Positions 1 to 9,783 of a DNA stretch of 64,000 bases are shown in pieces. Where the stretch lies: positions 89,001-153,000 of the forward strand of contig CAJNDS010002732.1 in assembly GCA_905221605.1 (NCBI GenBank). Direction: 5' to 3'. The translations under genes were made by a program, and so were the position numbers. The first letter of the stretch is position 1. Every line of letters starts with the position of its first letter. Origin of the DNA: Symbiodinium natans. Lineage: Eukaryota > Sar > Dinophyceae > Suessiales > Symbiodiniaceae. The notes under the pieces are model-generated. The model was given only the letters and a program-made list of their open reading frames with translations. It did not search any database and was not told where the DNA came from.

Positions 1-1
1 G

Positions 2-103
2 GTGCCCCTGACCAGCGCCGTGGGCCGCAGTGACAGGGATTTTTGCCAAGTCGGGCCGGACAAGGCCAACGTCTCGCAGCTGTCTGCCGCTTTGGCCACT
101 TGA
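2..103 (+). CDS. 3' end of a gene entering from the left
   Basis: A reading frame open from the window edge ends at TGA 101-103 and gives 33 residues containing VPLTSAVGRSDRDFCQVG and ending VSQLSAALAT. Composition and third-position GC are protein-like. No domain is recognised. It is probably the last exon of a plus-strand gene whose body lies outside the window. A chance open frame cannot be excluded at this length. Confidence 0.35.
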   Translation: MPLTSAVGRSDRDFCQVGPDKANVSQLSAALAT

Positions 104-418
104 GGCCCCGCATCTCTTGTGAGGTCAAGCAACATCAACAAAAAGAGGGTTGCTTCCTGCAGCTTGTGTGCTTCCCTGCTGCCCACAAATCAACGCCCAG
201 AAGCTTACGTTGTGCACATGCGCGACCGTTCCTCAGGCCGAAGTGGCTAGCGGTTAGCGGTTGGAAATGATGACTGAATGAAGTTTAGTGCCATGAGCTG
301 CTGTTCACGTGTTTTTGCAACGAGCTCAACTGCAGGAATGTTCGCCAGTTATCGCGCCAGCAACTTAGCAGGCTTCCGGGCACAGGACAGCTTGGCGGCA
401 TGATGCACCGACGTCGCG

Positions 419-721
419 ATGGCGTTCTTCAGCCGCGCGCCGGGCGGATCGGGCGGCAGTGGCGCCTGGGGCAGTGCTTCGCAAGGTTCGCAGGGTGGAG
501 CTTGGGGCAATCGCAATGACAGCCCCGTGGCGGCGCAGAGTTATGGCAATCCGACGCCTGGCCTGCCGAGCCGGGGCTTCAGCCAACCTGGGGGCGGCTT
601 CGGCTGGAATGATGGAGCCGCTGGCCAAAGCCTGGGCAACTTTCAAGCACAAGATATGGCAAGCCAGCCAGACATGCCTGCCCGATCCAGTTGGGGAGGC
701 TTTTCGCGCGGGGCTCAGGGA
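419..721 (+). CDS. Gly/Ser/Gln-rich low-complexity first exon
   Basis: ATG at 419 opens a frame of about 100 residues beginning MAFFSRAPGGSGGSG. It is rich in Gly, Ser, Gln, Asn and Trp (motifs such as GSQGGAWG and SSWGGFSRG). Third-position GC is about 70 percent, clearly above the other frames. Such composition is typical of intrinsically disordered nucleoporin or RNA-binding proteins, but no FG-repeat or RRM is visible, so I assign no function. A GC-rich continuation at 827-944 (SSTSLQPISEQARELV) may be the next exon. The frame runs to a TAG at 724 without an obvious donor. Confidence 0.5.
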
Positions 722-1516
722 TTAGTATAGGGAAGGCCAGGAAAGTCGGGGAAAGTCGGGGTTTCGCGGTTCTGGTGTTGAGCTGGTCCTGGAAGCTTCT
801 CGCCTTCTTGCGATATGAGGTCCAGGATGTTCGGCCCCAGTTCAACAAGTCTGCAGCCGATAAGCGAGCAGGCGAGGGAGCTTGTGCCGTCTGCGCTCTC
901 AAAACGCTGCACGGCAGAGGCCACGTGGCAACCACCAGGAACTGGCTTCGGCTAGATGCCTACAAGCACAAGTTCTTGTGAGGTATGGACCGGTATGGAT
1001 GTCATATGCTCCCACATGCTTCCATATGGTTCCAGAATTGTTCTGCTCTTCCCTACCGGGCAGCCCCAGGTGCGCCTGCTGGACCTGCTGGACTCGGGGA
1101 TGCTGGTGGCCAGTTGCAAGGTGCAAGTATGACGATGATTAGCTACGCTTCTGATCTGCCTGTGCAATCCTGGGCTGGAACTTCGGTTTGCGTCAACCTC
1201 CTGCCGCAGGTTGGTCCATGGACCCACCCCAGTTGCAGACTCGAGTGGGGGCTGCTAGGCGCTAGCATGTGCTGGCCCTTGCTGATGTTCTGCGCACTTC
1301 TCCGCGACACACCTCCAGGCGCCCGGCTCCTTTCGCAGGCCTCTCGAGCAGCATGAACATGATGGGCGACTCGGCCATACTCGGCCAAGAGAGCCACAGA
1401 TTGTCCCTGCAGGCACACGTTGGTATCTGAGGTTCGCAATTGTTGGCTGGCAGGCGGCGCATGTTTGGAGAAGGCATTGGAGGTGCCTTCCTCCTGTTGC
1501 AGTTGGCAGTCGCAGA

Positions 1517-1666
1517 GCAAACACCCCCTTGTCCGTGGCGGGGCAGGATACCCCGGGCGTCTCATCGAGCAGGGCCCAGAGTCCAACTTGGGAGGTGTTC
1601 CTGCAGCTTTACTCGGAGCCTGCAGTCGAAGAGTGAGTGAGTGTGAGTGAGTGGGTGGGTGAGTGA

Positions 1667-1709
<43 letters not shown>

Positions 1710-1779
1710 AGGTGGCACGCGGGTGCCCTGGCTGGTCAAACAGCAAGATCCCGCAAACATCCATGCAGAAGGAGGGGCG
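1517..1779 (+). CDS. two exons around a (GT)n intron
   Basis: Exon one (about 1517-1632) reads SVAGQDTPGVSSSRAQ and TWEVFLQLYSEPAVEE, then meets GTGAGT-type donor sequence that grades into a (GT)n tract. Exon two (1712-1779) begins after TGTCAG and reads GTRVPWLVKQQDPANI, then AEGGA, followed by a GTGAGA donor. Both have about 70 percent GC at third positions. The exact donor of exon one is ambiguous inside the GAGT repeats. They probably belong to the same plus-strand gene as the exons at 419 and 2424. No domain recognised. Confidence 0.45.
1627..1709. repeat. (GAGT)n grading into (GT)n
   Basis: GTGAGTGAGTG variants followed by about 20 GT units. It lies in the inferred intron between the exons ending near 1632 and starting at 1712, and supplies several possible GTGAGT donors. 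Confidence 0.9.
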
Positions 1780-2423
1780 GTGAGACGGGGGACAATGGAG
1801 GTCAGGCACAGGCCGTTCATGTACCTTCCTCATGCCAGGCCCGCGCCCTCCACCTCCCATGGACGAGGAGCGATGTTGTACAAGTTGTACTTTTGCAGAG
1901 GGAGTAGAAGAAATCGTACAGGCGAGCCCTCCAAGGCCAGGCAGCCAGGCCGATAGGGATGATTTTGCACTGCTTGTGCCTCGATGTCTGCCAGGGCTGC
2001 TAGCATACGCAAGCACGAAGCTTCCTTGCCGTTCCTCTGCTGCTTGTGGCTCAAGTGGTGTTCCTGGATGTGGCCTACACTTCACTCCAGGAAGACGCCT
2101 CGTGTTGTGACTTTGCCTGCACTTGCGTTCACCGGCAACTAGGAAGGCCCTGCCTCCTGTGTTATTAAGCTTGATTGTTGATGCCCTGATGCCGTGCGCA
2201 AGGCAACTCGCCTATCGAACAACCTGGAAGGTCAGCCGTCAGAGCAGCAATAGCCAAGCACGCAGCAGCTCGACACGCATCTCTTTGACAGGCCCGTGAA
2301 GACATCAGATGGAGTACCTGCACTATCCTGTTCAGTATGGCCAGGCTCGGTGACTGAGATATCAGATCATCTCAGTGCAAGCCAGCATAAGGGTGGCATC
2401 CCTTTGTCCTCCGCCTGCTTCAG

Positions 2424-2581
2424 GGGACCGGCACCCGAGAACAAATGTTCTGGCTCTGTGGCATTATTTTCGTGCAGTTCCTCGGCTCATGAACTCTCAA
2501 CGCCGAGGCTTCAAGTACATGAGACCCAGACACCCCTTTCACCCTGATGCTGAAACCCACCGCCAAAAAAGCCCACAATGA
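2424..2581 (+). CDS. terminal exon, Arg/His-rich
   Basis: After a pyrimidine-rich stretch and acceptor CAG (AG 2422-2423) a frame reads ALWHYFRAVPRLMNSQRRG, FKYMRPRHPFHPDAETHRQK and ends at TGA 2579-2581. It is basic and His-rich with no known motif. It is the likely 3' end of the plus-strand gene starting around 419, but intervening exons are only partly resolved (a further candidate at 1836-2108 contains PPPPMDEERCCTSC). Confidence 0.4.
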
Positions 2582-2711
2582 TTACACCTACCTACCTGGT
2601 TCCTATTTAGTGCTGGCAGGGTTTTTTTTAGGATCTTGATTCGCAGAGTGGCAGATCCCTGGCCCCAAGCCTCCGGAGCAAGTCGCTTGCCAGACATGCC
2701 AAAGGGGCGGA

Positions 2712-2735
2712 CCCCCCCCCCCCCCCTCCCCCCCT
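2712..2735. repeat. poly-C tract
   Basis: A run of 15 C, then CTCCCCCC. One of a set of long C or G homopolymers in this window (also 17972, 21043, 21538, 22907, 25864, 26529, 38121, 38593, 38631, 51897). Confidence 0.95.
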
Positions 2736-3006
2736 GGAGGGCTTTGGATTCTAAGGGCTCTTCTGACTGTTGCGCGCCTGATCTACCTTTTCGACACGCT
2801 TGGAGGTGCGGGGCGCCCATGTCTGGTGTAGGAGGTTTGCCAAGAGTGTCCTTCTTGCGCATGTTGGCCGAAGGTTTCTTGATGGGTGTCGTAGACCCTC
2901 AGATTGAAACTAGATAGTCTGTGCCAGTCTCCGTGAGTTCTTCCGTGTGTATTGCAGTGACCTGTTGGGGAGGGCTTTTCGACACCCGTAGGGCCAAACA
3001 GCTTAG

Positions 3007-3420
3007 GCATTCCTTGGATGGTACTGCGCCAAGAAGAACATGGACATCACTTTGACAAGCTTGTGGGGCCTTGCCAGCGGGTTTCTCTTCATGTATGACT
3101 TCTTCGGTGCCTTAACCGAGCCTTTGCTTGCCAGGACTAGGTACAGCTGCATATACTCCTAGGACGAGGATGCAAGTGACGTGCACCAAGGGCGCAGTTA
3201 TCAACACCTTCCGGCTTGACTTTGTAAGAGCACCTGGCCTTCAAATGGGAAGCATGGGATACGGTGCGGATGTTTTTGCATGCTTACAGACGAGCTTCGC
3301 AAGGTAGCAGTCCTGCTTGCCCTACCGCTAACGGACTTTCTGGCTGCCAGCTTCGCGTGGGAGCTCTTCAAGGAACATGCTCCGCGGACTATGAATTTGC
3401 TCCGCTTCTGCTCGTATTAA
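3007..3420 (+). CDS. probable small membrane protein, exon borders unresolved
   Basis: Segment 3007-3140 follows CTTAG and reads AFLGWYCAKKNMDITLTSL then WGLASGFLFMYDFFGALTEP, a hydrophobic stretch consistent with a membrane helix, ending at an AG|GTAC donor. Segment 3290-3420 follows TTACAG and reads KVAVLLALPLTDFLAASFAW, then ELFKEHAPRTMNLLRFCSY and a TAA. The piece between (3163-3288) is also open and protein-like (TKGAVINTFRLDFVRAPG). The second and third pieces do not agree in phase with the first under simple GT-AG splicing, so the model is only a locus call. Family not recognised. Confidence 0.4.
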
Positions 3421-3707
3421 CGCCGCAGGGCCGGAAGGAGCCAGGGGAGCTCCTCATGAGACTCATGAGCCCATGGACTGCAGGCCTGTGGCACGGCAGC
3501 CAAGGAACGGAATGGTGGACTTCTGAAGCCGCTGTTCACAAGTGCACAAGCTCCTCCTCCACAGCATGTCGATGAAGAGCAGGGCAAGCCGAAACCTGCG
3601 CCCTGCTTCAAATCATGTCATTCTGAAGTTGGACAATTTGGCGAGGTCGGTCTGAAGTGGGTTTGGCAAGAGGGCCCCCACCCCTCCCCCACTGATGCAG
3701 CATGTGC

Positions 3708-3780
3708 AGGATTTATGGAAGGTGGCAGACGGTGCAGCGCAGTACCCGCCACACATTCCTGGCCAGGACAGAATGTAATC
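3708..3780 (+). CDS. short exon, unknown
   Basis: After GTGCAG the frame DLWKVADGAAQYPPHIPGQ runs to a stop at 3776-3778. An overlapping frame at 3785-3871 (CDETVVEHARELASTYVF) is equally protein-like. They may be neighbouring exons of the locus at 3007-3420. No function can be assigned. Confidence 0.3.
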
Positions 3781-4389
3781 TTACAAATGCTTTGTCCGCC
3801 ACTCAAGGTCACTGCGACGAAACGGTTGTGGAGCATGCGAGAGAGTTGGCTTCTACGTACGTATTTCCAGATAAGGGTGCGAGTTGACGATGTCTGGCGG
3901 GTGATGGTGCAGTTGTTTGGCAAGCAGGGTGCGAGAGGAACCATGGCAATCAAGTTGGAGGTTGAACCAAGCTTTTTTTCAGATCGGATATTGGTGCTTG
4001 GATTTTAAATGGAGGGGGGGAAAATGATAGAATGTTGCGCAGGGTTTCAGTCTTTCTGATATGCACGTCTCACCAGAGCGGCTGCTAAGCTGTCAGTGTT
4101 GATCATTGCAAAGTATGGATGGTCCCCAAGTACGAAGGAATTGTAGCTAGCTTTGCAAACCCTAAAAGTTCCACTAAGCCTCATAAACCTCTGCAAGCCC
4201 CAAAATGCCCAACCGTTGGGGGCTGAGGGCCCTTGGCCCACGCGAAGTTATGCAGAGTGTCCTGTCATAGAGACGCACAAGATTCACATGAAGTCGATGC
4301 CCGGTGTCTTCGGCTCAGGGGGTTGCTTATGATAAGGAAAAATCGTTGTGCAGTCCGACCGAGCGAAGTAGAGGTGGGCAAACTGGTGC

Positions 4390-4560
4390 CCCGATATACG
4401 TATACATATAAATATATACACATGTGTATGTACGTTTTTCTGTATGCATGATATATATATATATGTACATAAATATGACTGCATCGTATGAATCATTTGC
4501 AATATTGTCATGTTCAATATGTGTACGCACATGTATATGTATGTTCTTCTGGAACCCGAC
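4390..4560. repeat. AT-rich TA/TATG simple sequence
   Basis: Runs of ATATAT, TACGTATACATA and GTATGT make this the first AT-rich stretch of the window. I see no gene between 4010 and 4560. Confidence 0.7.
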
Positions 4561-5041
4561 AGGAGCTGCAAAACCCGGCAGATGCTTTCGCAGCCCGTCG
4601 AAACTAACTTACTGTTTCTGTGCTGTCGTTTCTTTGGCTCAGCCTCAAATCGCATGCCATGTTTGCCTTTGCTTCTTCTTGACACTCTTGATGCTGCAGC
4701 AGCCCAGGGAAAGTCGGCAGGACGAAAAGACAGCAACGTTTGCTTTTAGCTGGCAAGTGCAATTGCAATTCGGGTTGTTGTTGCGCGGAAGACTTTCGCG
4801 CAGCGCGTTGTCTGCACATGCAGACGCTGCCTGGACACAGGCGATCGTAGTTCGAACTCACCTTACCAACAGCTGCCGGCACATACTTGTCGCAGACACA
4901 GGAAAAATGCTTGTCCGACTGGCTCATCTCGCTGTGCATGACCGCGACTTTGCCAATCTCCTGTCTGCAGGCTGCCAATCTTTTGCGCCGAAGCCAGTTT
5001 ATTGAGGCCGGCCAGCCCGCGTTGTTTTTAGATGGATGCAG

Positions 5042-5131
5042 AAAGGGTCTTGGGTTTGTCAGCGTGTCGTGCAGCAGACTTTCTTCAAAGGGTCTTGGGT
5101 TTGTCAGCGTGTCGTGCAGCAGACTTTCTTC
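5042..5131. repeat. 45-bp perfect tandem duplication
   Basis: The 45-bp unit starting AAAGGGTCTTGGGTTTGTC occurs at 5042-5086 and again at 5087-5131 with no mismatch, so the duplication is recent. Each unit carries a GTCGTGCAG that could act as a splice acceptor for the exon that follows. Confidence 0.95.
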
Positions 5132-5224
5132 GTCGGGATGCCTCTCTTTGGTATGTTGCAGACACTTCGGCGGAAGCGAGCATTGGCACTGGCGTCACAA
5201 AGGGAGGCCGCTCAGCCTAATTAA
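5114..5224 (+). CDS. terminal exon after the tandem duplication
   Basis: After GTGCAG the frame reads QTFFVGMPLFGMLQTLRRK, RALALASQREAAQPN and stops at TAA 5222-5224. Alternative frames are also open (SSSGCLSLVCCRHFGG), so this is a weak call based on composition and a plausible acceptor. Confidence 0.3.
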   Translation: MQQTFFVGMPLFGMLQTLRRKRALALASQREAAQPN

Positions 5225-5665
5225 TTGCCACACACATCAACACGACCCTTGCTGCTGTGCCTGTATGCCTACTCTGGCCTTTCATGCGTCCCCCAAAACC
5301 CCTAATAGTCTTAACCACCTACAACATCTAGGGTGCGTTCCTTGGTTGTTTGCCTGCCCAGGACAGCGGCGCACCTCAAGCAGTGGAGATTAAGTCTCTT
5401 TCCACCCTTGTCGCACAGGCAGGTCTCACAGCCGCAAAGCCTGGCTGTTCCATCACTGTGCATGATTGTTGTAGCTAGTTTATGAGTGATGGGAGGCAGT
5501 TCATTGTCTTTGTAGATGTTGCAAAAAACACAAATGACAGTACATGTTTTTGTATAGCATACTTGATAGTCTACATTATGAATCTGTACTGCGCATATGA
5601 TCGCGTACATGCTGTTTCTTGGTTTGGATCTGGAAGATGTGTGTGTTTTTTTTCTCTCCTGGCAG

Positions 5666-5803
5666 GAGCGATCATGGCTTCGCCCTCTGCTGCTGGCCGC
5701 ATCTTCTGGCGCACAGCGTTTGGCGAGACACTTGGAGGGCGGGGGCGAGAAGGGACACACCACCACCCCTCCACCCTCCACCCCAAGGAAAAAAAATGAG
5801 TGA
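5666..5803 (+). CDS. terminal exon with basic/proline tail
   Basis: A strong pyrimidine tract and acceptor (TTTTTTTTCTCTCCTGGCAG) precede ERSWLRPLLLAASSGAQRL, ARHLEGGGEKGH and a TTTPPPSTPRKKNE tail ending at TGA 5801-5803. The overlapping frame from ATG 5674 (ASPSAAGRIFWRTAFGE) is an alternative. No family recognised. Confidence 0.4.
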   Translation, partial: ERSWLRPLLLAASSGAQRLARHLEGGGEKGHTTTPPPSTPRKKNE

Positions 5804-6104
5804 CCTTGGGTGAGTCATGATGCTGTCTGTTCCGTGATGCTGTGGGCATGGGCAGTGTGGGAGGTTGCTTGTAGGCGTGTGGTCCGAAGCCATGAGACAC
5901 CTGAGGCTCTCAGAATGCAAGCCCTGCTCTGGCGCTGCGTGGGAGTGCTCACAGACCCCGAGGCGAACTGATCCAAAGACATCACGTGGGCATTGCAGTA
6001 TTTACCCCACCCCCGCCCCCCCGTCCGCCAAAGCGACGCTAGGTTGAGGTACGCCTCATCAAACAGTCTCCAGACAGAATCAACATCCATGTCCGCAAGC
6101 TCTC

Positions 6105-6418
6105 CTGAAAGTTACTGTTCGATGGGGCAACCTGTTCTTGGGAGGCTTTGCTGGAGCCGCCCCAGCCTCAGCTGTCCAAGCCTACCAAACCTTCGATACC
6201 AGAGAACCCCCGGACTCCGACCCCCTACCCCACATCCGGGCCCTGTGGCGATCCTGATCTCAGACCTTCCTGGCTTACCGGGTTGGCGATCTTCTTTAGG
6301 AAAGGCTTTCAAATTCAAGCCGGAACTGCTAACTGTGACCGGAGCCCGTGGATTCCCTGAGACCTCTCAGACTCAGGATGTTTCTCGGCAGCCAAGAGAT
6401 GATGCCTCAGGGAACAGG
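6105..6418 (+). CDS. two candidate exons, one with a small-residue hydrophobic stretch
   Basis: Piece one reads LLKVTVRWGNLFLGGFAGAA, then ASAVQAYQTFDTREPPDSD, to a stop at 6262-6264. Piece two (6300-6418) follows TTCTTTAG and reads KAFKFKPELLTVTGARGF, then SQTQDVSRQPRDDASGNR, into a GTGAGC donor at 6419. A spliced link could not be fixed, because only about 40 bases separate the open parts. The GNLFLGGFAGAAPASA segment could be a signal or membrane segment. Function unknown. Confidence 0.4.
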
Positions 6419-6509
6419 TGAGCAACCGAGCGTGAAATCAGCAATGCCTCCTCAAGTGCAGCAACTTATGCGGTGCGTGTGTAACTGTCATACTCCGCTG
6501 AGCCGACGG

Positions 6510-6740
6510 CAGGGCTTCCAACCTCTGGTGATGACATGCGCCAGTGGGTGGTGCAAGAGGACCGCTGTCCATGTTGCTGCCTCTTGTGGCAGCAGGAACG
6601 TGCCAGAATGTGCCAGAAGCCACGTGGGCCTGCAGCTGGCATGTCGCAGGATGGCCTGTTCCGAGCTGCGTTTGGGGCCCACGTTACTGAGCCCTGGAAC
6701 CGCGAGCGACTGTATCTGCAGTCAGCGACCCGGCATCCCA
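6510..6740 (+). CDS. Cys-containing exon
   Basis: The frame SGDDMRQWVVQEDRCPCCCL then LWQQERARMCQKPRGPAAG and HVTEPWNRERLYLQSATRHP is open without interruption. The CPCCC...C cluster could bind metal, but spacing does not match RING or PHD consensus closely enough to call. Boundaries are uncertain. Confidence 0.35.
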
Positions 6741-6839
6741 CAGGTTCGCTTCAAAAGCCCTGCCTCACCTGGTTTTCACTGGCATTTCTTCATCGTTTTC
6801 CGGTAAAGTGCAAGTCCTAGGCTGGAGCGCTGCCTTGCC

Positions 6840-6841
<2 letters not shown>

Positions 6842-6886
<45 letters not shown>
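6842..6886. repeat. (GA)n microsatellite
   Basis: About 22 perfect GA units between the exon near 6740 and the exon near 7050, probably intronic. Confidence 0.95.
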
Positions 6887-7049
6887 CTGGAGCGGTCAGT
6901 CCTGGCCAAGCCTGGACCAAGCTTGGATGAGCGTGCAGGGGAAGCAGAGCCCTCAGCCCCCGTGCTCGCCCTCGTCGTAAAGTTGAGCGAGCGCCTGGCG
7001 CACTAGATTCCACCAGGTTGTATCCATAAGGGGTTTGCGACTCAGGTCT

Positions 7050-7279
7050 GGGCCGACGAAGACCGTGAGATGCTGGGCTCGGGCCTTTGTGCACCCCGGC
7101 TGGTGCCACTGGAGGACCGCAACCGCGCATTGCCATTGCCGCAGGGCAAACACAAGCATCTGGCATCCTGGATGTCCCTGACAGGAAGTGTACTGGCTGA
7201 ACAAGCGCGGGACTTATGCCGAGCTTGGCCACAAGCTGGCAAAACTCGTCGGCTACGCTTGCTAGTGCATACTTCATGA
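7050..7279 (+). CDS. terminal exon(s), unknown
   Basis: After CTCAG the frame VWADEDREMLGSGLCAPRLV then PLEDRNRALPLPQGKHKHLA continues to a TGA at 7277-7279. A second frame after CTGACAG (from 7183) reads EVYWLNKRGTYAELGHKLAK and stops at TAG within 70 bases; it is at least as protein-like. Both may be real exons of one gene. No domain identified. Confidence 0.35.
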
Positions 7280-7853
7280 CTCCATGACATGCCGAGGTTG
7301 GGTCTCCGCTTTCGATCTCAAGTAAAGTCGAAAAGGCCACAGATCTGGCGAGATCTGGGAGCTTCGAATCCGAAAAGCCCGCTCACCCAAAGCTTTGCAG
7401 CTGCACAGGCGACACCTTGTGGCGAGTCAGCTCTACGAGCTACGCCCCCTGCCAGAAGATGCAGGTTGTGTTCCTGAAAGTGCGAGGTCTGGTTGAACTT
7501 GAGGAGTTTAGAGCAAGATTCGCCAAGCCAAGGGCTGGACATCAGCCGAATTTCGCTCCTCCAAATTCCCTTGGCATCTGGAGACCTGGACATTGCCTCA
7601 GAATGCAGCGGCAGCGTGCGGGCTGTGACCAAATGTGCGATGCGGGTCACAAGGCAAAGAAGTTCAGCTCCATGGATGCGCTGGATAGCCGTGAGACGCG
7701 CGTTGCGGGTGAACTCCAGGATGTAGATGTGTACATCTACTGCGTCGGTGGGAGGCCGTATCGCATCTGCGCAGTGCAGGAGTTGTTCCATCGATACCAG
7801 AAAGAGATGGAGAGCCATGTCGTGACACAGCTTGACAGCCGCATCGCTCTCAG

Positions 7854-8786
7854 GGCAGCGCCATTCAGCATATTCGAGGTCTTGTGCAGCCCAATCCCGA
7901 TGCCTGGCCGTTGCCCTCAGGTTTAGATGCCCTGGTGGAACGCGGCAAGGGACTCCGCGCCACATTGCTCCAGGACGCAACGGATGGAGTGACCCTAAAC
8001 CCTAAACCCTATACCCTAAACCCTAAACCCTAACAAAAAAAACCCTAAACCCTAAACCCTAAACCCTAAACCCTATTAGGGTTTAGTAAACCCTAGACCC
8101 TAGACCCTATATAAACCCTAAACCCTATAATGAACCCTAAAATGGCAGTGTGCAGAGATGTCCCAATGTGCGGAGGCTGAAGCTCAGCCGAGCGACTCTG
8201 ATGCGCAGGCGGCCCGGGAGGCTTACCGAAGCAACCTCCAGGCCGAGAAGCTGCAGTTATATGAAGCAGGGTTTAGGGTTTAGGGTTTATATTCTCGTAT
8301 ATTTGTAAAGGGTTTTGGGGGCTGTTATAGTATTTAAGATAGGAACCATAAGGGAATATCGTTAGCAATTGACCTTGAACAGACTTGACAGTTTCTGACT
8401 CGAACGAAGCGTCCTTGTCAGGAAAGGAAGAAGGTGCGTGCCAGGCACGGTGGTACTGTACGGCAGCCATCGGTCATCGGGAAGCCTACTTTCTTCTTTT
8501 GTAGATGTCATGTGTGGTGAGAGGCGAGATGAGAAGGAAGCGCTCTTCGAGCAGATCTGCAAGAATCTGTATGGTAAATGGCGAGAGCTCCGGCAGGTTC
8601 GCCAGGCCGGCGCGTCTCGCTGAATCTCACTGCAGGGCCCGTGAAAACAAGCAGCCGAAGCAAAATGAGGATGTTGGGCGCTGCTTGCCATGGGACATAG
8701 GAGTTGGACAGGATTTCGGCTATGTGTCAACACCGTGGCGCCTGACGGCGCAGTCCCAGGAGACTTTCATGGTTACAAACACTTGA
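7854..8786 (+). CDS. four-exon gene with telomere-repeat introns, unknown product
   Basis: Model: exon a 7854-7988, exon b 8158-8270, exon c 8422-8596, exon d 8652-8786, stop TGA 8784-8786, 185 residues, 5' incomplete. All donors are GT and all acceptors AG, and phase agrees at every junction (0, then 2 nt carried, then 0). Peptides: IQHIRGLVQPNPDAWPLPSG (a); AQAAREAYRSNLQAEKLQLY (b); ERRDEKEALFEQICKNLYGK (c); GVGQDFGYVSTPWRLTAQ (d). Third-position GC is 60-68 percent in a and b. Intron 1 is essentially only telomere-like repeat and intron 2 starts with it. Intron 3 is about 55 nt and its acceptor is the least certain. An upstream exon ending at 7725 (DALDSRETRVAGELQD, then GTAGATG) would also join in phase. 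No known domain; the protein looks partly helical and charged. Confidence 0.6.
7989..8157 (+). repeat. telomere-like repeat forming a complete intron
   Basis: From GTGACCCTAAACCC to CAGAG the 169 bases are tandem CCCTAAA units and close variants (CCCTATA, CCCTAGA), with a short inverted TTAGGGTTTAG. The GT and AG of the flanking gene model fall at the very edges of the array. Confidence 0.8.
8271..8421 (+). other. intron starting with TTTAGGG repeat
   Basis: Begins GTTTAGGGTTTAGGGTTTA, so the telomere-like repeat itself provides the GT donor; ends CGTCCTTGTCAG. The remainder is AT-rich unique sequence. Splicing joins exons b and c in phase. Confidence 0.6.
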
Positions 8787-8865
8787 TGATTTTTAGTTTC
8801 ATCGGTTTGGTCTCTTGGCCGCCACGTCTTGATATCGGATTGCCGGCGCCGAAACTGAGAAGACC

Positions 8866-9405
8866 ATGAGCAGCGAGGAGCATGACCTCACGGCCGATAC
8901 CCAACGGAGAGCCACGGCCCTGCTTGAGTCTGTTGACCTGTTTCGGTGTGCAACCTATTGGAACCTGCGAGTTGCCAGGGCACCATTCGAAACCACATCT
9001 GCTTGCTTTAAACAGAGCAGTTCCCCGTACCAAAAGGCACGGAACGTGGACGCAGAGATAGAAGAAACCAGCTACCTCCAAGGCAGGTTGCGGGTGAGCA
9101 TTGTCTCTCACAAGCGATTGGAGGGTTTTGAAACAATGTGCGCAGATGTTGTGGCAGCATACATCGTAATGTCGCAACGCCCGTCAGGGCTTGCGGCGGA
9201 ACAGGAGCGCGCTTGCTTCTTAGCACCCACGCGTGTCCACCGACCCATAGCATGTTTGCTAAGACGGGCAGCGGGCAAAGCTCCAGCTAAGGATCGGGTT
9301 CAGAACAAATGGGACATGGCAAAGCGCGGGCCAGGCAACCTGGCTGCAAGGGCATGCCACGCAACGGCGACAGGCAGGAGTAGCCTCCGCTTCAACAAGA
9401 TGTGA
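8866..9405 (+). CDS. 179-residue intronless reading frame
   Basis: ATG 8866 to stop at 9403-9405. The N-terminal half is the more convincing: EHDLTADTQRRATALLESVD and RNVDAEIEETSYLQGRLRVS, with GC3 near 62 percent. The C-terminal third is Ala/Arg-rich and may run past a real exon end. It starts 80 bases after the stop of the preceding gene. No domain recognised; unspliced structure and function remain inference. Confidence 0.4.
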   Translation: MSSEEHDLTADTQRRATALLESVDLFRCATYWNLRVARAPFETTSACFKQSSSPYQKARNVDAEIEETSYLQGRLRVSIVSHKRLEGFETMCADVVAAYIVMSQRPSGLAAEQERACFLAPTRVHRPIACLLRRAAGKAPAKDRVQNKWDMAKRGPGNLAARACHATATGRSSLRFNKM

Positions 9406-9442
9406 AGGCCAGCCGTCCTACCGCTTTGAACTTTCTGCGACA

Positions 9443-9751
9443 ATGGAGCTGACTTCTGCTGAGGCCCGTGCCTTTCTGTCACGCATATCACATGTCATGC
9501 ACAACTTGCTGGAGGCCTTGCGGTCCCGTGCTTATGATGGGATTGTTGGAGATGCTGATGCATCCGCGGCCGCAGAGGACCAATGCATTTGCTTTTTCAA
9601 TCTTGTTATGGTACTCGTAGGTCGCGCCGGCATACGGCTAAAAGAAATGTACCGTGACCACATTTTGGCGAGAGTTGCCACATCAGCAGGAGCTGGACCG
9701 CAGACAGCTGGCCAGCCGCGTGCGAGTTTGCGTGGAGTGCCGGGTGAGTGA
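9443..9751 (+). CDS. probable first exon, alanine-rich helix
   Basis: ATG 9443 opens MELTSAEARAFLSRISHVMH, NLLEALRSRAYDGIVGDADA and a hydrophobic ICFFNLVMVLV. A second frame over 9660-9745 (RELPHQQELDRRQLASRVRV, then CVECR before GTGAGTG) looks better in its part, so an intron or frame change probably lies near 9600-9660. Unknown function. Confidence 0.35.
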   Translation: MELTSAEARAFLSRISHVMHNLLEALRSRAYDGIVGDADASAAAEDQCICFFNLVMVLVGRAGIRLKEMYRDHILARVATSAGAGPQTAGQPRASLRGVPGE

Positions 9752-9783
9752 CCGGGTTGTGGGGAGAAGCCCGTCTCTTCCCA

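Noticed and set aside
1143-1820. 225-codon minus-strand frame with poly-His/Thr
   Set aside because: Driven by the (GT)n tract; plus-strand exons with splice signals fit better.
7318-7980. 220-codon minus-strand frame
   Set aside because: Composition is uneven and it is antisense to plus-strand exons that splice in phase.
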